Assembly (NCBI RefSeq): GCF_027924965.1 | Contig: NZ_AP027056.1 | Location: forward strand, 62,001-126,000 | Direction of reading: 5' to 3' | Source: Limnohabitans sp. TEGF004 | GTDB lineage: Bacteria > Pseudomonadota > Gammaproteobacteria > Burkholderiales > Burkholderiaceae_C | Length of the DNA stretch: 64,000 bases | Shown: piece by piece, positions 32,296 through 40,882 of the stretch | Layout of the letters: each line of letters starts with the position of its first letter | Numbering within the stretch: position 1 is the first letter of the stretch | The notes under the pieces: model-generated | Databases searched by the model: none | Told to the model about the DNA's origin: nothing | Seen by the model: the letters and a program-made list of their open reading frames with translations, nothing else | Program-made: the position numbers and the translations under genes

Positions 32296-33018
32296 TTAGA
32301 TAGCAACCAACTGACGCACGTTATCCCGATGCATATCCGAACCCAATCCGCGCGCAATCACCTCGCCGCGTTCCATCACCAAGTAGTCATCAGCCAGCTC
32401 TTCAGCAAAGTCGTAATACTGTTCGCACAGCAAAATGGCCATGTCGCCACGACTGGCCAACATGCGAATGACGCGGCCAATGTCTTTGATGATGCTTGGC
32501 TGAATACCTTCTGTCGGCTCATCCAACACCAACAACTTAGGCCCTGAAGCCAATGCCCTTGCAATGGCCAGTTGCTGCTGTTGACCGCCCGATAAATCAC
32601 CGCCGCGGCGGTGCAGCATTTGTTTCAGCACAGGGAACAGTTCAAACAACTCAGCCGGAATGTCTGTACCTGCGGGTTGCGTGGCGAGGCCCATGCGCAA
32701 GTTGTCTTCGACGGTCAGGCGCGCAAAAATTTCGCGGCCTTGTGGCACATAGCCAATGCCTGCGCGTGCACGTTCGTAAGGCGCGGCACGCTCGATGGAT
32801 TGACCGTTGAAGGTGATGCTGCCATCACGAATGGGCACGGCGCCCATCAGTGATTTGAGCAGTGTGGTTTTGCCCACGCCGTTGCGACCCAACAGCACAG
32901 TGATGCGGCCTAGGTTGGCCTCAAAGCTCACATCGCGCAGGATGTGTGAGCCGCCGTAGAACTGGTTGATGTGGGTGGCTTGAAGAATAGGTGTGTCGTG
33001 TGTTTGCATAGTCAACAT
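32296..33018 (-). CDS. urtE: Urea ABC transporter ATP-binding subunit UrtE
   Basis: A 240-residue ABC ATPase of the branched-chain amino acid (LivF-like) type. Walker A GRNGVGKTTLL, signature LSGGQQQQLAIARAL and Walker B LLVLDEPTEG are present. It is the last gene of urtABCDE, which encodes a high-affinity urea importer. The first ATG (33018) and the one at 33009 are both possible starts. The nearby TATDGIQPSI-like segment (EPTEGIQPSII) is typical of UrtE. Confidence 0.95.
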   Translation of the reverse strand: MLTMQTHDTPILQATHINQFYGGSHILRDVSFEANLGRITVLLGRNGVGKTTLLKSLMGAVPIRDGSITFNGQSIERAAPYERARAGIGYVPQGREIFARLTVEDNLRMGLATQPAGTDIPAELFELFPVLKQMLHRRGGDLSGGQQQQLAIARALASGPKLLVLDEPTEGIQPSIIKDIGRVIRMLASRGDMAILLCEQYYDFAEELADDYLVMERGEVIARGLGSDMHRDNVRQLVAI

Positions 33019-33023
33019 CAGAG

Positions 33024-33896
33024 TTAGCGGCCTAGGTACACCTCAATCACGCGCTCGTCGGCTTGCACTTGTGCCAACGTGCCTTGTGCCAACACCGAGC
33101 CGTCGCACAGCACGGTGACGATGTCGGAGATGGTGTTGATGAAGCTCATGTCGTGCTCCACCACCATCAGCGAGTGCTTGCCTTTGAGGGTCAAGAAAAG
33201 TTCTGCGGTGCGCTCGGTTTCAAAGTCGGTCATGCCAGCCACGGGCTCGTCGAGCAGCAAGAGTTTGGGGTCTTGCATCAGTAGCATGCCAATCTCCAGC
33301 CATTGTTTCTGGCCATGGCTCAGGTTGCCGGCTTGGTCGTTGACGCTGTCTTCTAGGTGAATGGTGTGCAGTACTTCGCTCAGGCGGTCGCGTTGCGTGC
33401 CGTTGAGTTTGAAGAACATGGAGGCTGCGACACCCTTGTGGGTTTTTAACGCTAGTTCTAAATTTTCAAACACGCTCAGATGTTCAAACACTGTGGGCTT
33501 TTGAAACTTGCGGCCAATGCCCAGCTGTGCAATTTCGGGTTCGTTGTGGCGCAGCAAGTCGATGGTGCTGCCAAAGAACACTTGACCCGAGTCGGGTTTT
33601 GTTTTGCCGGTGATGATGTCCATCATCGTGGTCTTGCCCGCGCCGTTGGGGCCGATGATGCAGCGTAGCTCACCCGGCGCAATGTCGAGCGACAAACCGT
33701 TGATGGCTTTGAAACCATCAAAGCTCACATGCACATCTTCCAAATACAAGATGCGGCCATGCGTCAGGTCCAAGCTGCCGGGTTCGTGCACGCGGCCGTA
33801 GCCTGCGCTGCGGTCACCAGAGGTGACATCGCTCACCGCACGCGCTTGGTGTGTGGCCAAGCGCTTCGTGCCTTCGTCAAACAGATCGGGGGTCAT
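33024..33896 (-). CDS. urtD: Urea ABC transporter ATP-binding subunit UrtD
   Basis: A 290-residue LivG-like ABC ATPase: Walker A GPNGAGKTTMMDIITGKT, signature LSHGQKQWLEIGMLL, Walker B LLLLDEPVAGMT. An N-terminal extension of about 45 residues before the ABC core is normal for UrtD. The start at 33896 overlaps the urtC stop by 4 bp; the open frame continues upstream only through urtC in another frame. It pairs with UrtE as the ATPase heterodimer. Confidence 0.95.
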   Translation of the reverse strand: MTPDLFDEGTKRLATHQARAVSDVTSGDRSAGYGRVHEPGSLDLTHGRILYLEDVHVSFDGFKAINGLSLDIAPGELRCIIGPNGAGKTTMMDIITGKTKPDSGQVFFGSTIDLLRHNEPEIAQLGIGRKFQKPTVFEHLSVFENLELALKTHKGVAASMFFKLNGTQRDRLSEVLHTIHLEDSVNDQAGNLSHGQKQWLEIGMLLMQDPKLLLLDEPVAGMTDFETERTAELFLTLKGKHSLMVVEHDMSFINTISDIVTVLCDGSVLAQGTLAQVQADERVIEVYLGR

Positions 33897-35023
33897 ACGC
33901 GCTCCTCTGCTTTTGTTTTGGCGCTGAGTTTTTGTATCAGGCCCACCACGCCTTGCGGCATGTACAGCGTCACGCCGATGAACAACGCGCCCAAGAAGTA
34001 CAACCAAAATTCAGGCGCCGTCACGGTCAACCAGCTCTTCATGCCGTTGACCAAAAACGCACCCACGATGGGGCCAATCAGCGACGCACGGCCACCCACG
34101 GCGGCCCACACCGCGATTTCGATGGAGTTGGCGGTGCTCATTTCGCTGGGATTGATGATGCCCACTTGCGGCACATACAAAGCACCCGCAATGCCGCACA
34201 TCACCGCAGAGATGACCCAGATGGTGAGTTTGTAGGGCAGGGGCGAGTAGCCCGAAAACATCACGCGGCTTTCGGCATCGCGAATGGCTTGCAGCACTCG
34301 GCCAAACTTGCTTTGCACCAACCAGCGCGCAAACAAATAGCTCATCAACAACGCCCAGCCGGTCAGTACAAACAAGGTCATGCGCATGGCCGGTGTGGCA
34401 ATGGGCAAGTCCAAGATGCGTTTGAAATCGGTGAAGCCGTTGTTGCCACCAAAGCCAGTTTCGTTGCGGAAGAACAGCAGCATGGCCGCAAACGTCATAG
34501 CCTGCGTGATGATGGAGAAGTACACCCCTTTGATGCGCGAGCGAAACGCGAAGTAGCCAAACACAAAGGCCAACACACCGGGCACCAGCACCACCATCAG
34601 CAGCGTGGCAACAAAGCTGTCGCTGAAGGTCCAATGCCAAGGCAAAGTTTTCCAATCAAGGAACACCATGAAGTCAGGCAAGTTGCTTTTGTAGTTGCCA
34701 TCGGTGCCAATTTGTCGCATCAGGTACATGCCCATCACGTAGCCACCCAGCGCAAAGAATAAACCGTGACCGAGCGACAAGATGCCGGTGTAACCCCAAA
34801 TCAAATCCATCGCGAGCGCACAGATGGCGTAGCACATGATCTTGCCCACCAAGGCCACAGCGTAGTCGCTCATGTGGAACACGCTGTCTGCGGGCACCCA
34901 CAGGTTGAGTACGGGCACCACGGCGCAGACGGTGATGAAGGCTGCCAAGAAAAGTATCCAGCCTTTGGTGCCCAACAGGGCCGGTGCTTCGGGTAGTTGC
35001 AAAGTAGAAGTGTTGTGTGTCAT
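33893..35023 (-). CDS. urtC: Urea ABC transporter permease UrtC
   Basis: A 376-residue LivM-like permease with about ten TM helices. Conserved stretches include DLIWGYTGILSLGHGLFFALGGY and ESRVMFSGYSPLPYKL, and the C-terminus reads LYFLGALFIGVTLYMPQG. ATG 35023 was chosen because GGAGG sits 6 bp upstream; a GTG at 35038 would place that site inside the gene. It begins 1 bp after the urtB stop. Confidence 0.95.
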   Translation of the reverse strand: MTHNTSTLQLPEAPALLGTKGWILFLAAFITVCAVVPVLNLWVPADSVFHMSDYAVALVGKIMCYAICALAMDLIWGYTGILSLGHGLFFALGGYVMGMYLMRQIGTDGNYKSNLPDFMVFLDWKTLPWHWTFSDSFVATLLMVVLVPGVLAFVFGYFAFRSRIKGVYFSIITQAMTFAAMLLFFRNETGFGGNNGFTDFKRILDLPIATPAMRMTLFVLTGWALLMSYLFARWLVQSKFGRVLQAIRDAESRVMFSGYSPLPYKLTIWVISAVMCGIAGALYVPQVGIINPSEMSTANSIEIAVWAAVGGRASLIGPIVGAFLVNGMKSWLTVTAPEFWLYFLGALFIGVTLYMPQGVVGLIQKLSAKTKAEERV

Positions 35024-35024
35024 G

Positions 35025-36680
35025 TCATGCCTCCGCACTGCGGCCTTTCATGGCAAAGATGCCCTGCGGACGTTTTTGGATAAACACAATGATGAACACC
35101 AACACCGCAATCTTGGCTAGTACGGCACCGGCCACGCCTTCGAGCAATTTGTTCATCAAGCCCAAACCCACCGCTGCGTACACCGTGCCGGCCAGTTGGC
35201 CCACGCCACCCAGCACCACCACCATGAAGGCGTCGACGATGTAGCTTTGACCGAGGTCTGGCCCCACGTTGCCAATTTGGCTCAGCGCACAACCGGCCAA
35301 GCCAGCAATGCCGCAACCAAGTGAGAACGCATAGGTGTCAATGCGTGCCGTGTTCACGCCCAAAGCCGACGCCATGGGACGGTTTTGTGTCACACCGCGC
35401 ACAAACAAACCCAAGCGTGTTTTGCTGATCAACAGCGTCATGCCCACCAACACAAACACCGCAAAGCCAATGATGATCAAACGGTTGTAGGGCAGCGAGA
35501 GGTTGGCCAGCAGTTGCACGCCACCGCTCATCCATGAGGGGTTTTCAACACCGACGTTTTGCGCACCAAAAATACTGCGCACGCCTTGCATCAACACCAA
35601 GCTGATGCCCCAAGTGGCTAGCAATGTTTCGAGCGGCCGGCCATACAAGTGGCGCAACACCAATCGCTCCAACACCGCGCCCACGAGCGCTGCAGCAAGA
35701 AACGAGACAGGTACGGCGACCAACAAATACGCGTCAAACATGCCCGGTAAATACTGGCGGAACAAACCTTGCACCACGTAGGTGGCGTAAGCGCCAATCA
35801 TCATCAGCTCGCCATGAGCCATGTTGATGACACCCATCAAACCGTAGGTGATGGCTAAACCCAATGCCACGAGCAACAAGATAGATCCGAGGCTAATGCC
35901 TGTAAATAAAGCGCCGAGTTTTTCACCCCAGTTCAACGCGGCCTGAATGGTGAGCAGTGAGGTTTGCAACTGCGCACGCACTTGCTTGTCTTCTTCTTGG
36001 CTTAGTCGTTGATTGAGCAAAAGTTGGGTATCGGGGGTTTGGCTGTCGGCCAAAGTTTTGGCCGAAGCCATGCGTTCGTCAGCCTTGTCGCTGTTTAACA
36101 AAATCGCAGCGCGTGCCAACAGCATTTGTTTTCTCACGCCTTCGTCGGATTCACTCGCGAGCGCTTTTTCAAGCATGACCAATTTGGTTGGGTCAGGTTC
36201 TTTCAGCACCGACTTGGCCGCTTGCACACGCAACGCTGCGTCTGGGCTGAGTAATTGCAAGGCAGACAAAGCGGCGTCAATTTCGCCGCGCATGCGGTTG
36301 TTGTTGATCACGTCTTCTGCGGTGCCGGGCAGGGCGGTGGCGTCACCGCTCACAGGGTCGGTGGCTTTGCCATCGCGCACCACCAGTACCTGTGTGCCAT
36401 TCACTTTCACGGCGTCATCGGCCATGGCTTGTAAGAAGGCGGCGGTTTGTGCGTCGGGTGAAGCCAGTGCTTTTTGCAGAGCGCTCACGCGTGCATCGGT
36501 GTCGCCCAGCGTGAGTGCGCGTGTTTGATCCGCGGTCAGCGCCCATGCGCTGGATTGACCGAGGAAGGCAATGGCCAATCCGCAAGTGATGCGCACAACG
36601 AGACCGCGACATGCTGCGCTGCGCTGTTGCAGCGTGGGCATGCGCGTCGAAATAGAAAAACAAGTCATCCAAATTCCCAT
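35025..36680 (-). CDS. urtB: Urea ABC transporter permease UrtB with N-terminal helical extension
   Basis: A 551-residue LivH-like permease. As in other proteobacterial UrtB proteins, a signal peptide is followed by a periplasmic helical domain of about 230 residues, rich in Ala/Leu/Asp (for example LGDTDARVSALQKALASPDAQTAAFLQAM), before eight TM helices with AITYGLMGVINMAHGELMMIGAYATY. The open frame reaches 36710, but those codons lie inside a terminator hairpin (36681-36708). ATG 36680, or 36668, is therefore the likely start. Confidence 0.92.
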   Translation of the reverse strand: MGIWMTCFSISTRMPTLQQRSAACRGLVVRITCGLAIAFLGQSSAWALTADQTRALTLGDTDARVSALQKALASPDAQTAAFLQAMADDAVKVNGTQVLVVRDGKATDPVSGDATALPGTAEDVINNNRMRGEIDAALSALQLLSPDAALRVQAAKSVLKEPDPTKLVMLEKALASESDEGVRKQMLLARAAILLNSDKADERMASAKTLADSQTPDTQLLLNQRLSQEEDKQVRAQLQTSLLTIQAALNWGEKLGALFTGISLGSILLLVALGLAITYGLMGVINMAHGELMMIGAYATYVVQGLFRQYLPGMFDAYLLVAVPVSFLAAALVGAVLERLVLRHLYGRPLETLLATWGISLVLMQGVRSIFGAQNVGVENPSWMSGGVQLLANLSLPYNRLIIIGFAVFVLVGMTLLISKTRLGLFVRGVTQNRPMASALGVNTARIDTYAFSLGCGIAGLAGCALSQIGNVGPDLGQSYIVDAFMVVVLGGVGQLAGTVYAAVGLGLMNKLLEGVAGAVLAKIAVLVFIIVFIQKRPQGIFAMKGRSAEA

Positions 36681-36708
36681 AAAAAAGGGGAGGGCAGTGC
36701 CCTCCCCC
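36681..36708 (-). terminator. Intrinsic terminator between urtA and urtB
   Basis: On the minus strand GGGGAGGGC, a 3 nt loop and GCCCTCCCC form a 9 bp GC-rich stem followed by TTTTTT. It lies within the 52 bp between the urtA stop and the urtB start. It should let only part of the urtA transcripts continue into urtBCDE, so that the binding protein is made in excess over the membrane complex. Confidence 0.85.
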
Positions 36709-36731
36709 AAGTCGATCCCTCGGAGAAAGGT

Positions 36732-38006
36732 TTACTTCTTCACGGGCTCATCGGGCTTGGATGCATTGCCTTCGATGAAGGGGCTCCATGGCTTGGCTTT
36801 CACAGGGCCTGGTGTTTTCCAAACTACGTTGAACTGGCCGTCGGCCTTGATCTCGCCGATGAACACCGACTTGTGCAAGTGGTGGTTCTTCTCATCCATC
36901 TTGCTGACGATGCCGCTGGGTGCCTTGAAGGTTTGGCCGGCCATCGCTGCAATCACTTTGTCGGTGTCGGTGGACTTGGCTTTTTCAACCGCTTGCTTCC
37001 ACATGTTGATGCCGATGTAGGTGGCTTCCATCGGATCGTTGGTCAAAGGCTTGTCTTTGTGACCTGCGATGTTCTTGGCCTTGGCGTAGGCAGACCACTT
37101 CTTGATGAACTCGTCGTTGGCTGGGGTCTTGATGCTCATGAAGTAGTTCCATGCCGCCAAGTGACCGACCAAAGGCTTGGTGTCCACGCCGCGCAGTTCT
37201 TCTTCACCCACTGAGAAGGCGACCACAGGCACGTCTTTAGCTTTCAAGCCCGCGTTGCCGAGTTCTTTGTAGAACGGCACGTTGGAGTCGCCGTTGATGG
37301 TGGACACCACAGCGGTTTTGCCGCCAGCAGCAAACTTCTTGATGTCAGCCACGATGGTTTGGTAATCGCTGTGACCAAACGGGGTGTACTTCTCGTCGAT
37401 GTCTTTGTCTGCCACGCCTTTGCTCTTGAGGTAGGCGCGCAAAATTTTGTTGGTGGTGCGCGGGTACACATAGTCGGTGCCCAACAAGACCCAACGCTTG
37501 GCAGCACCACCGTCTTTGCTCATCAAGTAGTCCACAGCGGGGATGGCTTGTTGGTTGGGCGCAGCACCGGTGTAGAACACGTTTTTGCTGAGCTCTTCAC
37601 CTTCGTATTGCACGGGGTAGAACAGCAAGCCATTCATTTCTTCCACAACAGGCAACACCGATTTGCGAGACACAGATGTCCAGCAACCGAAGATGACAGA
37701 CACTTTGTCTTGGCCGATCAGCTGCTTGGTTTTCTCTGCGAACAAGGGCCAGTTCGAAGCGGGGTCCACCACGACGGGTTCGAGCTTCTTGCCCAACACG
37801 CCGCCCTTGGCGTTGATTTCGTCGATGGCCATGAGCACGGTGTCTTTCAACACAGTTTCGGAAATGGCCATGGTGCCGGACAAGCTGTGCAGCACGCCCA
37901 CTTTGATGGTGTCAGCGGCCAGCGCTTGTGGCGCAATCACAAATGAGCCAACGGACAGTGCCGCAGCAGCGGCCAAAGCCTTCAGGTTTCCTCGACGATT
38001 CATCAT
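36732..38006 (-). CDS. urtA: Urea ABC transporter substrate-binding protein UrtA
   Basis: A 424-residue periplasmic binding protein with a signal peptide ending near APQALA/ADTIKVG. The Leu/Ile/Val-binding fold has ligand-binding segments in VGVLHSLSGTMAISE, GCWTSVSRKSVLPVVEEMNGLLFYPVQYEGEE, GTDYVYPRTTNKI and NDPMEATYIGINMWKQAV. ATG 38006 has GGAG about 10 bp upstream. It is transcribed from a sigma-54-type promoter (38075-38090), and a terminator follows the gene. Confidence 0.96.
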   Translation of the reverse strand: MMNRRGNLKALAAAAALSVGSFVIAPQALAADTIKVGVLHSLSGTMAISETVLKDTVLMAIDEINAKGGVLGKKLEPVVVDPASNWPLFAEKTKQLIGQDKVSVIFGCWTSVSRKSVLPVVEEMNGLLFYPVQYEGEELSKNVFYTGAAPNQQAIPAVDYLMSKDGGAAKRWVLLGTDYVYPRTTNKILRAYLKSKGVADKDIDEKYTPFGHSDYQTIVADIKKFAAGGKTAVVSTINGDSNVPFYKELGNAGLKAKDVPVVAFSVGEEELRGVDTKPLVGHLAAWNYFMSIKTPANDEFIKKWSAYAKAKNIAGHKDKPLTNDPMEATYIGINMWKQAVEKAKSTDTDKVIAAMAGQTFKAPSGIVSKMDEKNHHLHKSVFIGEIKADGQFNVVWKTPGPVKAKPWSPFIEGNASKPDEPVKK

Positions 38007-38074
38007 GGGGGTTCACTCCAAAAATTAAGGGTTGGTTCGGCGCTCGCGGTAACGGTGCGCTTCACAACAACCAT

Positions 38075-38090
38075 CGCAAAGCCTGTGCCA
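38075..38090 (-). promoter_or_regulatory. Sigma-54-type promoter of urtA
   Basis: On the minus strand TGGCACA-GGCT-TTGCG has the invariant GG and GC dinucleotides 10 bp apart and matches the -24/-12 consensus well. The predicted transcription start is near 38064. This gives a leader of about 58 nt with a GGAG ribosome binding site. The match agrees with nitrogen control of urea uptake through NtrC. Confidence 0.7.
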
Positions 38091-38153
38091 ACGTGCGTTT
38101 CTCCTAGGCGAAAAATGTCTTCGCTATAAGAAACATTTCAAGCATGGCGTCCA

Positions 38154-38262
38154 TGCACCAAGACAGTTCAATTCAAGGGCAATGCACCAAGGTGGCGCGA
38201 CTTGCGGTGCGCTTATGCGTGCACCAAGACGGGTTTCGTGCACCAAAGCATGCACTTGGTGC
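38154..38262. promoter_or_regulatory. Cluster of NtrC-like half-sites between urtA and ureA
   Basis: Four direct copies of TGCACCAA (38154, 38183, 38220, 38239) and one inverted copy TTGGTGC (38256-38262) lie within 109 bp. NtrC recognises GCACC-N5-GGTGC-like dyads. The first two copies have partner halves with one mismatch each: GCACC-AAGAC-AGTTC and GCACC-AAGGT-GGCGC. The last two halves form GCACCAA-N9-TTGGTGC. The cluster lies 60-170 bp upstream of each sigma-54-type promoter, as an enhancer would. Confidence 0.6.
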
Positions 38263-38282
38263 GTGTGGCTCAGCGCAAAAGA

Positions 38283-38298
38283 GGGCACGCAAGTTGCA
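38283..38298 (+). promoter_or_regulatory. Sigma-54-type promoter of ureA
   Basis: GGGCACG-CAAG-TTGCA matches TGGCACG-N4-TTGCW at all but one consensus position, with GG at 38284-38285 and GC at 38296-38297 exactly 10 bp apart. The predicted start is near 38309, only about 4 nt before the ureA ATG at 38313. It faces away from the urtA promoter of the same type. Confidence 0.75.
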
Positions 38299-38312
38299 TA
38301 GTCAAAACCACT

Positions 38313-38615
38313 ATGGAACTCACCCCCCGCGAAAAAGACAAGCTCTTGATCTTCACTGCCGCCTTGTTGGCCGAACGTCGACAAGCCCGTGGCTTGAAGC
38401 TCAACTACCCCGAGGCCGTGGCCCTCATCAGCGCTGCCGTGATGGAAGGCGCACGCGACGGTCAAACCGTGGCGCAACTCATGAGCGCAGGCCGCAACGT
38501 GCTGACCCGTGCCGACGTGATGGACGGCGTGGCCGAAATGATTCCTGACATCCAAGTCGAAGCCACTTTCCCCGACGGCACCAAGCTCGTCACTGTGCAT
38601 CAACCCATTGTTTGA
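38313..38615 (+). CDS. ureA: Urease gamma subunit
   Basis: A 100-residue urease structural subunit. It starts [14 protein letters not shown] and contains [21 protein letters not shown] and [15 protein letters not shown], all canonical. The open frame extends upstream to 38202, but the family start is at 38313. No ribosome binding site precedes it, and the predicted sigma-54 start is about 4 nt upstream, so it may be translated from a nearly leaderless mRNA. Confidence 0.96.
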   Translation: MELTPREKDKLLIFTAALLAERRQARGLKLNYPEAVALISAAVMEGARDGQTVAQLMSAGRNVLTRADVMDGVAEMIPDIQVEATFPDGTKLVTVHQPIV

Positions 38616-38621
38616 AACGCT

Positions 38622-38789
38622 ATGAAAAAACTTCTCTCTCTTTTTGTTTTGTTGCCCACGCTTGTTTTGGCCCACGAGGGCCACGGCATAGAAGGCGCTT
38701 CGCACTACCACGCCACCGATGTGTGGGGCTTTGTGTCCATCGCTGTCGCGGCTGCGGTGGTGTGGTGGTTCACTGGTCGCGACAAATAA
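38622..38789 (+). CDS. 55-residue His-rich membrane protein inside the urease operon
   Basis: A short gene between ureA and ureB, 6 bp after the ureA stop. It encodes a signal-like N-terminus (MKKLLSLFVLLPTLVLA), a metal-binding-looking segment (HEGHGIEGASHYHATD) with four His and two Glu, one TM helix (about 34-50) and a short basic tail. If the first part is cleaved, the His segment lies in the periplasm next to the membrane. It could bind nickel or copper. The gene is not part of the standard urease set; no known family is assigned. A 12 bp gap to ureB and same-strand packing support expression with urease. Confidence 0.75.
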   Translation: MKKLLSLFVLLPTLVLAHEGHGIEGASHYHATDVWGFVSIAVAAAVVWWFTGRDK

Positions 38790-38801
38790 AGCGGGGCGCA
38801 C

Positions 38802-39131
38802 ATGACACCCGGTGAACTGTTGATTGACGAGGGTGAACACACCCTCAACCCAGGCCGACGCACGCACACGCTGGTCGTGCAAAACGCCAGCGACCGCCCC
38901 ATCCAAGTGGGCTCGCACTACCACTTTGCTGAAACCAACGGCGGCTTGAGCTTTGATCGTGAAGCCGCACACGGCATGCGCTTGAACATTGCATCAGGTA
39001 CAGCGGTACGTTTTGAGCCTGGCCAACAACGTACGGTCGAGTTGGTGGACCTGAGCGGCGATCGCCAAGTGTTTGGTTTTCGTGGCTTAGTGAATGGTGC
39101 GGTGGACGTGCCAAACAAAGGAAACATCTGA
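38802..39131 (+). CDS. ureB: Urease beta subunit
   Basis: A 109-residue urease structural subunit: [40 protein letters not shown] and [24 protein letters not shown]. Here it is a separate protein, not fused to UreA. The stop overlaps the ureC start by one base (TGATG), so translation is coupled. Confidence 0.96.
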   Translation: MTPGELLIDEGEHTLNPGRRTHTLVVQNASDRPIQVGSHYHFAETNGGLSFDREAAHGMRLNIASGTAVRFEPGQQRTVELVDLSGDRQVFGFRGLVNGAVDVPNKGNI

Positions 39132-40873
39132 TGGCAACCATCGGCAAACGCGCCTACGCAGAAATGTTTGGCCCCACCGTCGGCGACCGCCTTCGTTTGG
39201 CAGACACCAACTTGGTCATTGAGGTCGAGAAAGATTTCACGCTACAAGCCGGTGGCTATGGCGAAGAGGTGAAGTTCGGCGGCGGCAAAACCATTCGTGA
39301 CGGCATGGCGCAATCGCAGCGCACGCGCGACGGTGTAGGCACTGGCCCGCAAGCGGGTGGCGCGGTAGACACCGTGATGACCAACGCTCTCATCATCGAC
39401 CACTGGGGCATCGTCAAAGCCGACATTGGTTTGAAAGGTGGCCGCATCGTGGCCATTGGCAAAGCGGGCAACCCCGACACACAACCGGGTGTGGACATCG
39501 TCATTGGCCCTGGCACAGAGGTCATCAGCTGCGAAGGCAACATCGTCACCGCAGGTGGTGTGGACACGCACATCCACTTCATCGCGCCCCAGCAAATTGA
39601 AGAAGCCTTGACGAGCGGTGTGACCACCATGCTTGGCGGCGGCACAGGCCCAGCCACGGGCACGTTTGCCACCACCTGCACACCCGGCGCTTGGAACATC
39701 GAACGCATGTTGCAAGCGGCCGATGCCTTCCCCATGAACCTTGGTTTCTTGGGTAAAGGCAATGCCGCATTGCCCGATTCGCTGCACGAGCAAATCAACG
39801 CCGGCGCGATTGGTTTGAAGCTGCACGAAGATTGGGGCACGACGCCTGCGGCCATCGACAACTGTTTGAATGTGGCGGAAGCCACCGACACACAAGTGGC
39901 CATCCACACCGACACGCTCAATGAGAGCGGCTTTGTGGAAGACACGGTGGCCGCGTTTAAAGGCCGCACCATCCACACCTTCCACACAGAAGGTGCGGGT
40001 GGTGGCCACGCGCCCGATATTTTGAAAGTGGTGGGCGAGGCCAATGTGTTGCCCAGCTCGACCAACCCGACACGTCCGTACACGGTGAACACGCTCGACG
40101 AGCATGTGGATATGCTCATGGTGTGCCACCACCTCCACCCCGCGATTGCTGAAGACTTGGCGTTTGCCGAAAGCCGCATTCGCCGCGAGACCATTGCCGC
40201 CGAAGACATCTTGCACGACCTAGGCGCCATCAGCATGATGAGCAGCGACAGCCAAGCCATGGGTCGTGTGGGTGAAGTGATTATTCGCACCTGGCAAACC
40301 GCACACAAGATGAAAGCGCAGCGCGGCTTGTTGCCTGGTGACACCGACCGACACGATAACTTCCGCGTCAAACGCTACATCGCCAAGTACACCATCAACC
40401 CTTCCATCGCACACGGCATCAGCCACGAAGTGGGCAGCGTGGAAGTGGGCAAGTGGGCCGACCTTGTGGTGTGGAAGCCTGCGTTCTTTGGCATCAAACC
40501 CAGCATCATTTTGAAAGGCGGCTTCATCGCCATGGCCGCGATGGGCGATCCCAATGCGTCCATCCCCACCCCGCAGCCCGTGCACTACCGCCCCATGTTT
40601 GGTGCGTATGGTGGGGCGCTGCACCGTGGCTCGCTCACCTTTGTGTCGCAAGCTGGCATGGCCGCAGGCATTGGACAAAAGTTTGGTTTGCACAAAACCC
40701 TCAGTGCTGTGAAGCACATTCGCAGCGTTGGCAAACGTGACATGATTCACAACGACTACGCGCCGCGCATGGAAGTGGATGCCCAAACCTACGCGGTGCG
40801 CGCCGATGGCCATTTGCTCACCTGCGAACCCGCGGTGAGCTTGCCCATGACCCAACGCTATTTCTTGTTCTGA
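39131..40873 (+). CDS. ureC: Urease alpha subunit (catalytic)
   Basis: A 580-residue nickel amidohydrolase that hydrolyses urea to ammonia and carbamate. The full active site is visible: DTHIHFI (two nickel His), GLKLHEDWG with the carbamylated Lys, [21 protein letters not shown], the mobile-flap MVCHHLHP His and the nickel-binding Asp in [13 protein letters not shown]. It is slightly longer than the usual 567-572 residues. Large open frames on the reverse strand of this gene are shadows. Confidence 0.97.
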   Translation: MATIGKRAYAEMFGPTVGDRLRLADTNLVIEVEKDFTLQAGGYGEEVKFGGGKTIRDGMAQSQRTRDGVGTGPQAGGAVDTVMTNALIIDHWGIVKADIGLKGGRIVAIGKAGNPDTQPGVDIVIGPGTEVISCEGNIVTAGGVDTHIHFIAPQQIEEALTSGVTTMLGGGTGPATGTFATTCTPGAWNIERMLQAADAFPMNLGFLGKGNAALPDSLHEQINAGAIGLKLHEDWGTTPAAIDNCLNVAEATDTQVAIHTDTLNESGFVEDTVAAFKGRTIHTFHTEGAGGGHAPDILKVVGEANVLPSSTNPTRPYTVNTLDEHVDMLMVCHHLHPAIAEDLAFAESRIRRETIAAEDILHDLGAISMMSSDSQAMGRVGEVIIRTWQTAHKMKAQRGLLPGDTDRHDNFRVKRYIAKYTINPSIAHGISHEVGSVEVGKWADLVVWKPAFFGIKPSIILKGGFIAMAAMGDPNASIPTPQPVHYRPMFGAYGGALHRGSLTFVSQAGMAAGIGQKFGLHKTLSAVKHIRSVGKRDMIHNDYAPRMEVDAQTYAVRADGHLLTCEPAVSLPMTQRYFLF

Positions 40874-40882
40874 TTTTTTCTG

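Noticed and set aside
36474-37214. 246-residue open frame antisense to urtA and urtB
   Set aside because: Overlaps two certain genes and the terminator at 36681-36708; shadow composition.
38154-38262. Spaced TGCACCAA repeats considered as a CRISPR-like array
   Set aside because: Units are only 8 bp, spacings vary (29, 37 and 19 bp) and one copy is inverted. The position between sigma-54 promoters fits activator sites better.
39242-40371. Two long open frames antisense to ureC (324 and 371 residues)
   Set aside because: The ureC frame is certain, and the reverse frames are open only because of high GC and codon bias; no family features.
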